From Poseidonocella pacifica (GTDB lineage: Bacteria > Pseudomonadota > Alphaproteobacteria > Rhodobacterales > Rhodobacteraceae): a DNA stretch of 64,000 bases. A program made the translations under genes and the position numbers. The DNA is taken from the NCBI RefSeq assembly GCF_900111875.1, contig NZ_FOJU01000001.1, positions 992,001-1,056,000 on the forward strand, in the 5' to 3' direction. Below the pieces are notes generated by a model. It made no database searches and was not told where the DNA came from. It worked only from the letters and a program-made list of their open reading frames with translations. This document shows, piece after piece, positions 18,397 to 27,628 of this stretch; the stretch's first letter is position 1, and every line of letters begins with the position of its first letter.

Positions 18397-18513
18397 AGCG
18401 GCGGTGCGGCGCTCAATGCTGCGCACGCTCAACCAGAAGTTGCAGGATGTGAAACAAGACTTTAGTCTTAGTTCCAGGTTGAGGGAGTGCGGATTTCGGG
18501 GAGGTCATTCGCC

Positions 18514-18933
18514 ATGTTTTATTTTTCCTATCACTCTCGGCCATGCCTGAGACCCGGCTCCTTGGAGGAGCAAGATCTCATCGCCCAGGCCCGCATTGCC
18601 AACGGTGTTTGCGATATCACCGGGTTCCTGTACCGGGAGGGCGACCTACTGCTCCAATACCTCGAAGGGCCCAGAGCGGAGCTTATCGAACTGCGCAACA
18701 GGATCTCTGTTGATTCGCGTCACAACGCGGTGGTGATACTGGGCCAAGGGCTGACCTCCCGCCGGTTCTTCACCGGCTGGCCGCTCGGCTTCTGCACTGC
18801 AGCGGTAGGGACGTTCGGACGTTTTCTGGGCGATGCGTGGGGCAAGACATCGCTGACAGAAGCCACGGCGCAGGATGCGCGGCTCTTCCTCGACGGCATG
18901 TGCCAGCGCTTTGATCTTGGGTTGGCGAGCTAG
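18514..18933 (+). CDS. BLUF-domain blue-light sensor
   Basis: The 139-residue protein is a single BLUF domain, which binds FAD and senses blue light. Key parts are the N-terminal strand FYFSYHS with the flavin-facing tyrosine, the helix DLIAQARIANGVCDITGFLY with the conserved Asn, and LLLQYLEGP with the conserved Gln that rotates on illumination; RHNAVVILGQG follows as the next strand. About 40 residues after the core form a C-terminal helical cap, and there is no output enzyme, so it is a short BLUF of the type that works through protein partners. The ATG at 18514 has GGGGAGG 9 bases upstream; the GTG at 18487 is less likely. It is convergent with the ArsC-like gene. Confidence 0.9.
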   Translation: MFYFSYHSRPCLRPGSLEEQDLIAQARIANGVCDITGFLYREGDLLLQYLEGPRAELIELRNRISVDSRHNAVVILGQGLTSRRFFTGWPLGFCTAAVGTFGRFLGDAWGKTSLTEATAQDARLFLDGMCQRFDLGLAS

Positions 18934-18936
18934 GCG

Positions 18937-19251
18937 TCAGACACCCAACGCCGCTTTGGTCTGTGGATCCCAACCAAGATGAAGCCCCTCGCCATCGTCG
19001 ATAAGAGGGCGTTTCATTACAGTGGGATGGGCGGAAATCAGCGCCTCGACGGGTAGAGCGCGCTCAGCCTCCGACAGCTCGCGCCACGTCGTTGAGCGGC
19101 GGTTGATCAATGCGTCGCCAAACCGCGCAATCGCGCGCTGCAAAACCGCCGAGGGAACCCCATCATCGCGCACATCGGCGAACGCCGCCGACGGAAGCGC
19201 GCGGCGGGCCTTCCGGCAGGTATCGCAGGTTTTCAGCCCATAGATGATCAT
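18937..19251 (-). CDS. ArsC/Spx-family thioredoxin-fold protein
   Basis: The 104-residue product belongs to the ArsC/YffB/Spx family. It opens MIIYGLKTCDTCRKARRAL, with a CDTC redox pair, and ends with the family pattern HPTVMKRPLIDDGEGLHLGW, whose Arg is used in arsenate reductase or glutathione-type interactions. No arsenic-resistance genes lie nearby, so it is more likely a YffB-like thiol reductase than a true arsenate reductase. The ATG at 19251 has GGAGG upstream; longer readings add 39 residues without family similarity. It is convergent with the BLUF gene, 3 bases apart. Confidence 0.87.
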   Translation of the reverse strand: MIIYGLKTCDTCRKARRALPSAAFADVRDDGVPSAVLQRAIARFGDALINRRSTTWRELSEAERALPVEALISAHPTVMKRPLIDDGEGLHLGWDPQTKAALGV

Positions 19252-19462
19252 TTCGCCTCCATCAAAACTTGAGCATATCCATTCTAGAACCGCCCAAAAG
19301 CACCCGTTTGGCTTGATTTTTCGCCGAGTCGTGCAATCCTTCGGGACGTGACATCTTATATCCGCCATCCGGCGTCTACCCCGACAAAGGGCGGCGGAGC
19401 CATGTCACAGCACTGGCCGGGCCATCGGTTTTCCCGGTAAGACGCGCGACAAGGAGGGAAGG

Positions 19463-19669
19463 ATGCCTAGCGGCACCGTAAAGTGGTTCAATACGACCAA
19501 GGGCTACGGTTTCATCGAGCCTGAACAAGGCGGTAGTGACGTCTTTGTACATATTTCGGCGGTCGAGCGATCAGGTTTGACGGGACTGGCCGAGAACCAG
19601 CAAGTCGAATTCGAGTTTATCGAAGGACGAGACGGGCGCAAAATGGCGGGGGACATCAAGGCGAAGTAA
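19463..19669 (+). CDS. csp: Cold-shock domain protein
   Basis: A 68-residue single cold-shock domain that binds single-stranded RNA or DNA and melts RNA secondary structure. It shows both nucleic-acid-binding motifs, KGYGFIEP (RNP1 type) and [10 protein letters not shown] (RNP2 type), after the usual opening [19 protein letters not shown] lies 8 bases before the ATG. About 210 bases upstream hold no gene, which leaves room for a structured leader of the kind often found on csp messages; I see no specific element there. Confidence 0.95.
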   Translation: MPSGTVKWFNTTKGYGFIEPEQGGSDVFVHISAVERSGLTGLAENQQVEFEFIEGRDGRKMAGDIKAK

Positions 19670-19711
19670 TTCAGATGCAAGCGCTCGGATCAGCATCCGC
19701 TGCCGCCGGGT

Positions 19712-20130
19712 TCACCCCCCACCATGCAGACGCGCAAGGGTGACCGGGCAAGGGTCACCCTCATAGAAGGTGCCAAGCACCTGCTCGAATACCGCGTCAC
19801 CGCCAGCCTCGCGAAAGAGTGTGGCCGATGAGCGAAGCTTTTGCGCGTCGATTGCCCCCAATATCTCCTGCGCCGAGCGGCCCGAATGGGTCAATATCGC
19901 GCCTGCGCAGGCAACCAAACGCGGGCCCAGAACCGGATGCTCAAGATAGGCGCGCGCCTCATCAAGATCTGCAATCGCGAAATAGACGGCATTAGCCGAA
20001 CGCCCAAGCCCCGCAATCTGGGGAAAGATGAACCACATCCAGTGGCCCTGCTTGCGCCCTGCGCGCAACTCGTCCAGCGCGTGCGGATAGACGCCCTCTT
20101 GGGCGGCGACGAAACGTTGCAGATCGCCGT

Positions 20131-20134
<4 letters not shown>
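19712..20134 (-). CDS. DUF1810 family protein (calpastatin-like annotation in databases)
   Basis: The 140-residue product matches the DUF1810 family, known by LQRFVAAQEGVYPHALDELR at the N-terminus and the Trp-rich segment GHWMWFIFPQIAGLGRS. No biochemical role is established; some database entries call the family calpastatin, without real support. The start overlaps the stop of the upstream gene (ATGA at 20131-20134), so it is the third gene of a coupled aminotransferase-unknown-DUF1810 operon. Confidence 0.85.
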
Positions 20135-21776
<1,642 letters not shown>

Positions 21777-21833
21777 TTAGGCTTGGGCCAAACCGCATTC
21801 AAGCGGGAAGGGTTGATGGAGGACGGAGCGAAG

Positions 21834-22226
21834 ATGCAGGATCAGGATGACTGGTATGGCCCCGACGCGGCCACGTTCGGTGATCGGCTGACCGCCGCGC
21901 GTGAAAAGGCCGGGCTTACTCAAAAGGATCTTTCGAGGCGGCTTGGCGTCAAGCTCAAGACCCTCACCGATTGGGAAAGTGATCTGTCCGAGCCACGCGC
22001 CAACAAGCTGTCGATGATTGCCGGGTTGCTCAATGTCTCCATCGTGTGGTTGCTCACCGGCGAGGGCGAAGGGGTTTCCGGCCCGCCCGAAGAGGAACTG
22101 CCAGCGGATCTCACCGCCGTCTTTACGGAAATCCGCGATCTCAAGACTCAGATGACCAAATCCGCCGAACGGCTGGGCATTCTTGAAAAGCGTCTTCGTC
22201 AACGTCTCAAGGAAGAACTCGCATGA
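21834..22226 (+). CDS. XRE-family helix-turn-helix regulator with C-terminal helix
   Basis: The 130-residue product has an XRE/Cro-type helix-turn-helix at about residues 10-66: FGDRLTAAREKAGLTQKDLS, then RRLGVKLKTLTDWESDLSEP. A conserved aromatic segment follows (VSIVWLLTGEG), and the last 40 residues form a likely coiled coil (VFTEIRDLKTQMTKSAERLG), useful for dimerisation. ATG 21834 is preferred because GGAG lies 6 bases upstream; ATG 21816 and a TTG at 21783 are alternatives. Its stop overlaps the sdhE start (ATGA), an uncommon pairing of regulator and flavinylation factor. Divergent from aspC. Confidence 0.85.
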   Translation: MQDQDDWYGPDAATFGDRLTAAREKAGLTQKDLSRRLGVKLKTLTDWESDLSEPRANKLSMIAGLLNVSIVWLLTGEGEGVSGPPEEELPADLTAVFTEIRDLKTQMTKSAERLGILEKRLRQRLKEELA

Positions 22227-22483
22227 CCACCGAATCCCGCGAGATCCGGCTGAAACGTCTGCGCATGCGATCCATGCGGCGCGGAATCAAGGAGATGGAT
22301 ATCATCCTCTCCACATGGGCGACCGCCCGGCTGGCTGAGTTGGACGACCCCTCGCTCGACCTCTATGAGGCGCTGCTGACGGAGAATGATCACGATCTCT
22401 ATCGCTGGGTTGCGGGTCAGGATACCGCGCCGAAACGCTATACCGCCCTCATCGACGATATCGCCGCATCCACCCCCGCCTGA
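22223..22483 (+). CDS. sdhE: Succinate dehydrogenase flavinylation factor SdhE
   Basis: SdhE helps attach FAD covalently to the flavoprotein subunit of succinate dehydrogenase. The 86-residue product has the family signature RRGIKEMDIIL (the RGxxE motif that contacts the flavoprotein), the opening RLKRLRMRSMRRG, and the helical core YEALLTENDHDLYRWVAGQ. It overlaps the upstream regulator by 4 bases. The sdh genes themselves are not in the window. The region after it, 22484-22600, holds the control region of the MarR gene. Confidence 0.93.
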   Translation: MTTESREIRLKRLRMRSMRRGIKEMDIILSTWATARLAELDDPSLDLYEALLTENDHDLYRWVAGQDTAPKRYTALIDDIAASTPA

Positions 22484-22513
22484 GCACGCGTTACGGTTAA
22501 CGCGGATTAACTC

Positions 22514-22525
22514 GTGCGTACGCAC
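22514..22525. promoter_or_regulatory. Palindromic operator candidate before the MarR-type gene
   Basis: GTGCGTACGCAC is a perfect 12-bp palindrome 75 bases before the LdtR-like ATG, flanked by AT-rich sequence (ACATTTTAACCGAATATT) that could hold the promoter. MarR-family genes often control themselves through such sites. The match to this regulator is inference. Confidence 0.45.
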
Positions 22526-22600
22526 AACCCATTACATTTTAACCGAATATTGGAGAAATTGCCCCAAGACTCTGTTCAAGGCATTCGAACGGAGTCACAA

Positions 22601-23098
22601 ATGAGCGCTCATGGTCAATTCAACCCGAAAACAGAGTCGGGCCTCGGCAACAGCTACCTCGACGCGCTTGCGTTGGTCGAGCGGCTCCACCGTCTTCTTC
22701 TTGATGTGATCAAGGACGAATTCGAACGGGTCGGCGTCCTGGAGATCAACGCGGTTCAGGGTCTTTTGCTGTTCAACATCGGTGACAATGAAGTCACGGC
22801 AGGCGAACTCAAGACGCGCGGCTATTATCAGGGCAGCAACGTCAGCTATAACCTCAAGAAGCTGGTCGATCTCGATTTCATGCATCATCAGCGCTGCGAC
22901 ATTGACCGCCGCTCTGTCCGGGTGCGCCTGACGGAAAAGGGCCGCCATATCCGCGACGTGGTCAGCGGGCTCTTTGATCGTCACGCCACCGGGATGGACG
23001 AAAAGAACGTATTGAACGAAGTGTCGCTGGACGAGATCACCATGACACTCAAGCGCCTGGAGCGCTATTGGAGCGATCAGATCCGCTATATCTACTGA
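22601..23098 (+). CDS. ldtR: MarR/LdtR-type winged-helix regulator
   Basis: The 165-residue product matches the alphaproteobacterial LdtR type of MarR-family regulators, which in relatives control an L,D-transpeptidase and osmotic or stress tolerance. It shows the family opening FNPKTESGLGNSYLDALALV, the core VLEINAVQGLLLFNIGDNEV, the recognition-helix region LKTRGYYQGSNVSYNLKKLV, and the wing CDIDRRSVRVRLTEKGRHI. The ATG at 22601 has CGGAG 7 bases upstream and replaces a longer reading with 29 extra residues. Its last 7 bases overlap the end of the convergent DUF1194 gene. The orthology to LdtR is a judgement from sequence memory. Confidence 0.83.
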   Translation: MSAHGQFNPKTESGLGNSYLDALALVERLHRLLLDVIKDEFERVGVLEINAVQGLLLFNIGDNEVTAGELKTRGYYQGSNVSYNLKKLVDLDFMHHQRCDIDRRSVRVRLTEKGRHIRDVVSGLFDRHATGMDEKNVLNEVSLDEITMTLKRLERYWSDQIRYIY

Positions 23099-23799
23099 TC
23101 GCCCTGCGATCGTGATGGCGTATCTTCGGTTGTGGCCACGGCGGCCACGGCCAGCCCGCCGATCTCGCGTAGCAGCTTGAATCGCATGGCCGCTTCGTAA
23201 TCGGCAAAGTTCTCGGCGATTTCGACGAAGCTGTTTGGCCCTTGGGTAACATAGGCGCGGTAGTACCCCGCCAGATCGCCCGCGCCGCCACCGATCACCA
23301 GACCATTGACCGTCACTCCCCGCAGGGTGACCGACCGCGGATGTGGCCCCGCATTTGATGGACCGTCCCCCGAAATATCAAGCGTTCGGCGATCACAGGG
23401 TTGCTCCGCCAGAAACCCGCCTCCGATTTCAAGCGCGCGGCCAAGCGCTGTTTCCGGGGGGAACTCCCGACGTTCGATCTGCCTTATCTGCCCCGCGGCC
23501 TGCGCGAGCGTTACCGCGCCGTCGATTTCCGTCCACGGCAGCAAGATCCGCATCGCTCCGGGGCCGCTCCATTCATACGCCGTGATCCGAACCGGCCGCC
23601 CCGGGATCGCCAGAAGCGCGCCGCGTACCGCATCGGACATGAGCGCATTCGCGAGCCCGTCAAGCTGCTGGCGATACTCCACGTCATCGACCGATCCCGA
23701 TACATCCATCCCGAGGGCCAGCGCCAACCTGCACTCTGCGGCCGCCTGTCCGCAAAACGGTATCAGCGCCGCGAGAAGAATCGCCCTCACCCCGGCCAC
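23092..23799 (-). CDS. DUF1194 protein (von Willebrand factor A-like), exported, copy 2
   Basis: The 235-residue product begins with a signal peptide (AILLAALIPFCGQAAA) and then the DUF1194 core, a von Willebrand A-like fold. The metal-site motif reads DVSGSVDDVEY, with later TLDISGDGPSNAG and GVTVNGLVIGG. The C-terminal segment GPNSFVEIAENFADYEAAM is conserved with the gene just upstream. GTG 23799 has GGAG upstream; GTG 23790 would overlap the upstream stop (GTGA) and is also possible. The function of the family is unknown; an exported metal-dependent adhesion or protein-binding role is a family-level guess. Confidence 0.85.
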   Translation of the reverse strand: MAGVRAILLAALIPFCGQAAAECRLALALGMDVSGSVDDVEYRQQLDGLANALMSDAVRGALLAIPGRPVRITAYEWSGPGAMRILLPWTEIDGAVTLAQAAGQIRQIERREFPPETALGRALEIGGGFLAEQPCDRRTLDISGDGPSNAGPHPRSVTLRGVTVNGLVIGGGAGDLAGYYRAYVTQGPNSFVEIAENFADYEAAMRFKLLREIGGLAVAAVATTEDTPSRSQGDQ

Positions 23800-24500
23800 G
23801 TGCTCTCCAACGAGGTCAGACGAGCGCCCCGGATCTCTCGAAAGAGCTTGCGTGTCATGGCCCGCTCATAATCCTCGAACCCATCAGCGGTTTCCACAAA
23901 GGCCCCCGGCCCTCGTGCGACCTCGCGCCAATAATACCCCGTAACGTCCTGTTCTCCGGTCACAATTGCCAAACCGTTCACCGTCACCCCGTCGAAGGGA
24001 AAATGCCGGTAGGCCAGCGATGGACGGAATCCTGAATTGTTCTCTCCATCACCCGAGACATCCAGAACCCGGCGCGCGCAATCAGGTCCACGCAGCAATT
24101 GAGTGGCCCCAAAACCCAAGGCATGACCAAGCGCCGTCGGCAGATCCGCCCGGCTTCGCGTTGCTCCGCCAAGCACCGCGACCACCCGATCAATCTCCGC
24201 CCCCGAGGTCAGCGCTGTCCAATCCAGAACGAGATGCTGGCGCAGCGGGCCGGACCACTCATACACAAGGAGCCAGACCGCCTCCCCCTCGCTCAGGATC
24301 GCCCCGCGCACTGATCCGGCGTTCAACGCTGCGGCCAAGCCGCGCGATTGCAGGGCATACTCCTCAGCGTCGACCGAAGACGACACATCCAGCGCCAGCG
24401 CCAGAGCGAGCCGGCAGGGGGCGGCCTCTCCCGCCCCTGCCAGACACACCAACGCTGCCGCCAGTCTTACCAATGCCCGGTGTTCTCCATGCTGGCCCAA
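23787..24500 (-). CDS. DUF1194 protein (von Willebrand factor A-like), exported, copy 1
   Basis: The 237-residue product is a paralogue of its downstream neighbour: the same signal-peptide and core layout with DVSSSVDAEEYALQ, YEWSGPLRQHLVL, VLDVSGDGENNSG, GVTVNGLAIVTGEQDV and GAFVETADGFEDYERAM. It overlaps the next gene by 13 bases and the glyoxalase gene upstream by up to 34 bases. The first nine residues are coded inside the glyoxalase gene; a TTG at 24473 (LVRLAAALVCLAG) would place the signal peptide at the very N-terminus and is a good alternative start. Confidence 0.85.
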   Translation of the reverse strand: MGQHGEHRALVRLAAALVCLAGAGEAAPCRLALALALDVSSSVDAEEYALQSRGLAAALNAGSVRGAILSEGEAVWLLVYEWSGPLRQHLVLDWTALTSGAEIDRVVAVLGGATRSRADLPTALGHALGFGATQLLRGPDCARRVLDVSGDGENNSGFRPSLAYRHFPFDGVTVNGLAIVTGEQDVTGYYWREVARGPGAFVETADGFEDYERAMTRKLFREIRGARLTSLESTWPG

Positions 24501-24901
24501 GGCTCCTGCTCGGGCAGGGAATCGCCTTTCTGAAGCAACTCGACAGAGATGTTGTCAGGGCTGCGGACAAAGGCCATGTGCCCATCGCGCGGCGGCCGGT
24601 TGATCACCACGCCCGCATCCATAAGCTTTTGACACATCGCATAAATATCATCCACGCGGTACGCCAGATGGCCAAAGTGCCGGCTGTCCGAAGGAAGCCC
24701 GTCGTCGCCGTCCCAGTTGTAGGTCAATTCCACATCCGCGCGGCCATCGTCCTGACCCGGCGGGCAGAGATAGACCAACGTGAAGCGCCCCTTCTCGCTC
24801 TCGATCCGGCGGCGTTCCTGCAAGCCCAGAAGCTCATAGAACGCTTTGCTTTTTTCCAAATCCTTCACACGCACCATCGTGTGCAGATACTCGATGCCCA
24901 T
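24467..24901 (-). CDS. gloA: Lactoylglutathione lyase (glyoxalase I)
   Basis: Glyoxalase I isomerises the methylglyoxal-glutathione hemithioacetal to S-lactoylglutathione. The 144-residue product has the metal and substrate residues of the vicinal oxygen chelate fold: LHTMVRVKDLEKSKAFYELL (first His), VELTYNWDG (first Glu), HFGHLAYRVDDIY (second His) and NISVELLQKGD (last Glu). It is complete, with the 5' end close to the thyX promoter region and divergent from it. The C-terminal extension PEQEPWASMENTGHW is a few residues longer than usual. Confidence 0.9.
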   Translation of the reverse strand: MGIEYLHTMVRVKDLEKSKAFYELLGLQERRRIESEKGRFTLVYLCPPGQDDGRADVELTYNWDGDDGLPSDSRHFGHLAYRVDDIYAMCQKLMDAGVVINRPPRDGHMAFVRSPDNISVELLQKGDSLPEQEPWASMENTGHW

Positions 24902-25043
24902 GGGCGACCCCCTCTTCGTTCAGTGAATATGGGCCCAACCTAAACTCATTTGTGGCCCCGTCCAGACCCACCCCATATCGCGGTTCCGCAGCCACACAAC
25001 TCAAGATATAGTGAACCCCGACTCAAACATGACGGAGCTTTCC

Positions 25044-25949
25044 ATGCCCCTTTCCCCCGAGCAGCAGGCCGAAATCGACGCGCAGCGCGCTCAATCGCAT
25101 CAGACCCTTCGCGCCACCGCGCCGGGGATGGAACAGCACCTCTACACCGCGCACCCCGTGTTGGATCACGGGTTCATCCGGGTGATCGACTACATGGGCG
25201 ATGATGAGGCGATCTGTCAGGCGGCCCGCGTCTCCTATGGTCGTGGCACCAAATCCGTGTCGAACGACGAAGGCTTGATCCGCTATCTCATGCGGCATTG
25301 GCACTCGACCCCGTTCGAGATGTGCGAAATCAAGCTGCACGTCAAATTGCCGGTCTTTGTCGCGCGCCAGTGGATTCGTCACCGCACCGCGAACGTCAAC
25401 GAATACTCCGCCCGCTATTCGATCCTCGACCGCGAATTCTATATCCCCTCGCCCGACCATCTGAATGCGCAATCCGTCGTCAACAACCAAGGCCGCGGCG
25501 AAGCCCTTTCGGGAGAAGAGGCCGACCGCGTCCTGCGCTATCTCCGTGACGATGCGATGCGCGCTTATGACCATTACGAGGAAATGATTTCCGACGACGG
25601 CCAACAGGGCCTCGCCCGCGAATTGGCCCGCATGAATCTGCCCGCCAATATCTATACTCAGTGGTATTGGAAAGTGGATCTGCACAACCTGCTGCATTTC
25701 CTGCGCCTGCGCGCCGATGCCCATGCCCAATACGAAATCCGCGTCTATGCCGACGCGCTCTGCAAGATCACCGCCGACTGGGTCCCCTTTGCCTATCGGG
25801 CCTTCGAAGACTACCGCCTCGGCGGCGCGACGCTCTCCGGCAAAGCCCTTGATTGCCTGCGCCGGATGCTGAAGGGTGAGGAGGTCACACAGGAAACCTC
25901 CGGAATGTCCAAGGGCGAATGGCGGGAGTTTGAGGGGGTGATTGGTTGA
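25044..25949 (+). CDS. thyX: Flavin-dependent thymidylate synthase ThyX
   Basis: ThyX makes dTMP from dUMP with methylene-tetrahydrofolate and FAD, replacing ThyA. The 301-residue product has the signature [11 protein letters not shown] (RHR-x7-S) after RQWI, plus [11 protein letters not shown] and the C-terminal [20 protein letters not shown] with the catalytic Arg. ATG 25044 is chosen because CGGAG lies 6 bases upstream; ATG 25029 and GTG 25011 would add 5 or 11 residues. Together with nrdHIEF it covers DNA precursor supply. The next gene starts inside its stop codon (TTGA). Confidence 0.95.
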   Translation: MPLSPEQQAEIDAQRAQSHQTLRATAPGMEQHLYTAHPVLDHGFIRVIDYMGDDEAICQAARVSYGRGTKSVSNDEGLIRYLMRHWHSTPFEMCEIKLHVKLPVFVARQWIRHRTANVNEYSARYSILDREFYIPSPDHLNAQSVVNNQGRGEALSGEEADRVLRYLRDDAMRAYDHYEEMISDDGQQGLARELARMNLPANIYTQWYWKVDLHNLLHFLRLRADAHAQYEIRVYADALCKITADWVPFAYRAFEDYRLGGATLSGKALDCLRRMLKGEEVTQETSGMSKGEWREFEGVIG

Positions 25950-26599
25950 AACTGAACTCGAAGGAAATCTTATCCAGAGAAACAGTGGCTTCAGCGCGCA
26001 CTCTATCTATTGCTTCGGGATCCGTGATTTTAGTGGAGCAGTATAACCTGAAACCGCTAAACTGGCCCATATTCCAAGAAGCTTTACCAGTTGAAGCATA
26101 CGTTCTTACGGCAGGCACCATAATAGCTTTCTCGACGTCCGCGCTAGTAATTCATTGGTATTCCGACTACCTTTCTTATGCCAAATGGTTCAAATCAAAC
26201 TCTTTACCAAAGGCAAAATTCGATTCACAGGGAAGTGTGAACGCAACGGAACCTGTTTTGGACAATCTCCGCGATAGGATCGACTTACTTGGTGACTGTA
26301 TCAGTCGCATTAGCTCGGTGAATGAACAACTGCGCAAAATTGACGAAGTTCAGGTTCGGAGACGGGATGCCGATATCAGAAACGACGAAATATATCAGGA
26401 GATGAGCAAGGACATCTTATCCGCTACTCAGGCAGTAGAACGCACCAACTCGCAGTTGGAGGAGATCCAAACCATATTGGATGAAATTCCTGGTAATTTC
26501 ACGAAGTTGGATCTTTTTGCCAAACTGACCTTATATGGTTGGTACCTTGCAGCGCCCATTTTTGCCGCACTGTGTGCGTTTCTGATGCTCGCAGCTTAG
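25946..26599 (+). CDS. Hypothetical membrane and coiled-coil protein of lower G+C
   Basis: I do not recognise a family. The 217-residue product has a hydrophobic segment at about residues 48-70 ([20 protein letters not shown]), a long helical middle rich in Asp, Glu, Arg and Ser that looks like a coiled coil ([20 protein letters not shown] to [15 protein letters not shown] region), and a C-terminal membrane segment ([20 protein letters not shown]). The start is a TTG in the thyX stop (TTGA). Base composition is unlike its neighbours: three sampled 60-base lines contain 25, 30 and 30 G+C. Codon use is also A/T-ending more often. This suggests a recent acquisition. It ends 25 bases from the convergent epimerase gene. 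Confidence 0.7.
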   Translation: MKLNSKEILSRETVASARTLSIASGSVILVEQYNLKPLNWPIFQEALPVEAYVLTAGTIIAFSTSALVIHWYSDYLSYAKWFKSNSLPKAKFDSQGSVNATEPVLDNLRDRIDLLGDCISRISSVNEQLRKIDEVQVRRRDADIRNDEIYQEMSKDILSATQAVERTNSQLEEIQTILDEIPGNFTKLDLFAKLTLYGWYLAAPIFAALCAFLMLAA

Positions 26600-26624
26600 T
26601 GTATCTTTCCCACCACCGCCTCCC

Positions 26625-27512
26625 TCAGACCGTCGGATCAAGAACATCACGCCAGCTGTGTTTCGGGCTGAAGCCGAGCAGGCGTTGCGCCTTGGAGATA
26701 TCGTAAAACGTCTCCCGCTCCCCCATGTCCCGCCGTACCGGCACCCCGTCATAGAACCGTGCGCGCACCTCGGCATTGCTGATCCCCACCGAAAGATCGG
26801 GGTTCGCGACGTTGAACACCTCATACCCAAGCCCGTCCGTCTTGAGGCAGCAATCGACCATATGCCCAAGGTCCCGCGCGTCGATATAAGCAAAAATGTT
26901 GCGCCGACGGAGCGAGGGATCCTCCATAAAGGCGGGGAACATTGCTTTGTATTCATGCGGTTCGATGACGTTGTTGATGCGAAGGCCATAGATATCGATG
27001 CCGGATCGCGCCTGAAAACTGCGCCCGCACACCTCGCCCGCGACCTTTGACATCGCATAGCTGTCGTGCGGTACGGTGGGATGCTCCTCATCCACCGGGA
27101 GATAGTCAGGCTTGAGATCCCCTTGCGCGAAACACACCCCGTAAGTCGTTTCGCTGGAGGCAAAAATCACCTTCGGAATGCCGAGCTTCACCGCCGCTTC
27201 CATCACGTTGTAGGTGCTCAGCATATTGGTCGCGAACGTCTCATTGTCCGGCTTGATCAGGATGCGCGGGATCGCCGCGAAGTGGACCACGGCATCGAAA
27301 CGTTGCACGCCCTCCCCATCAAGTTGGTTCAGATTTGTCAGCGACGTCAGTGCGTTGAACACTGATCCCGAATCCGTCAGATCAACCTGCAGGGTCTCGC
27401 ATCCCTCCAACGGCACCAGATCGAGGTTGAACACCTCATGCCCCTGCGCCTGTAGATAGGGCACCGCATGCCGCCCCGCTTTGCCCGATCCGCCTGTGAA
27501 TGCAACCCGCAT
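26625..27512 (-). CDS. NAD-dependent epimerase/dehydratase family protein
   Basis: The 295-residue product is an extended short-chain dehydrogenase with the nucleotide loop FTGGSGKAGRH, HFAAIPRI, and the catalytic triad region SSETTYG with SYAMSKVAGE (Tyr-x3-Lys). The second half carries YGLRINNVIEPHEY and ARDLGHMVDCC, the NAD-epimerase pattern. Substrate is probably a nucleotide sugar or sugar derivative, but it cannot be named from sequence. ATG 27512 has GGAGG 7 bases upstream; a longer reading adds 16 unconserved residues. It is divergent from parE. Confidence 0.88.
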   Translation of the reverse strand: MRVAFTGGSGKAGRHAVPYLQAQGHEVFNLDLVPLEGCETLQVDLTDSGSVFNALTSLTNLNQLDGEGVQRFDAVVHFAAIPRILIKPDNETFATNMLSTYNVMEAAVKLGIPKVIFASSETTYGVCFAQGDLKPDYLPVDEEHPTVPHDSYAMSKVAGEVCGRSFQARSGIDIYGLRINNVIEPHEYKAMFPAFMEDPSLRRRNIFAYIDARDLGHMVDCCLKTDGLGYEVFNVANPDLSVGISNAEVRARFYDGVPVRRDMGERETFYDISKAQRLLGFSPKHSWRDVLDPTV

Positions 27513-27628
27513 GATATCCTCCGTTTTGGCCCAAGATGGCGAAACGGCGCGCCCCGTCAATCCGCTTTTCCCTCCCGCCCCCCTCTGCCATACTGCCCGC
27601 TCAACGATACCAAGAAAGAGAGCAGCCG

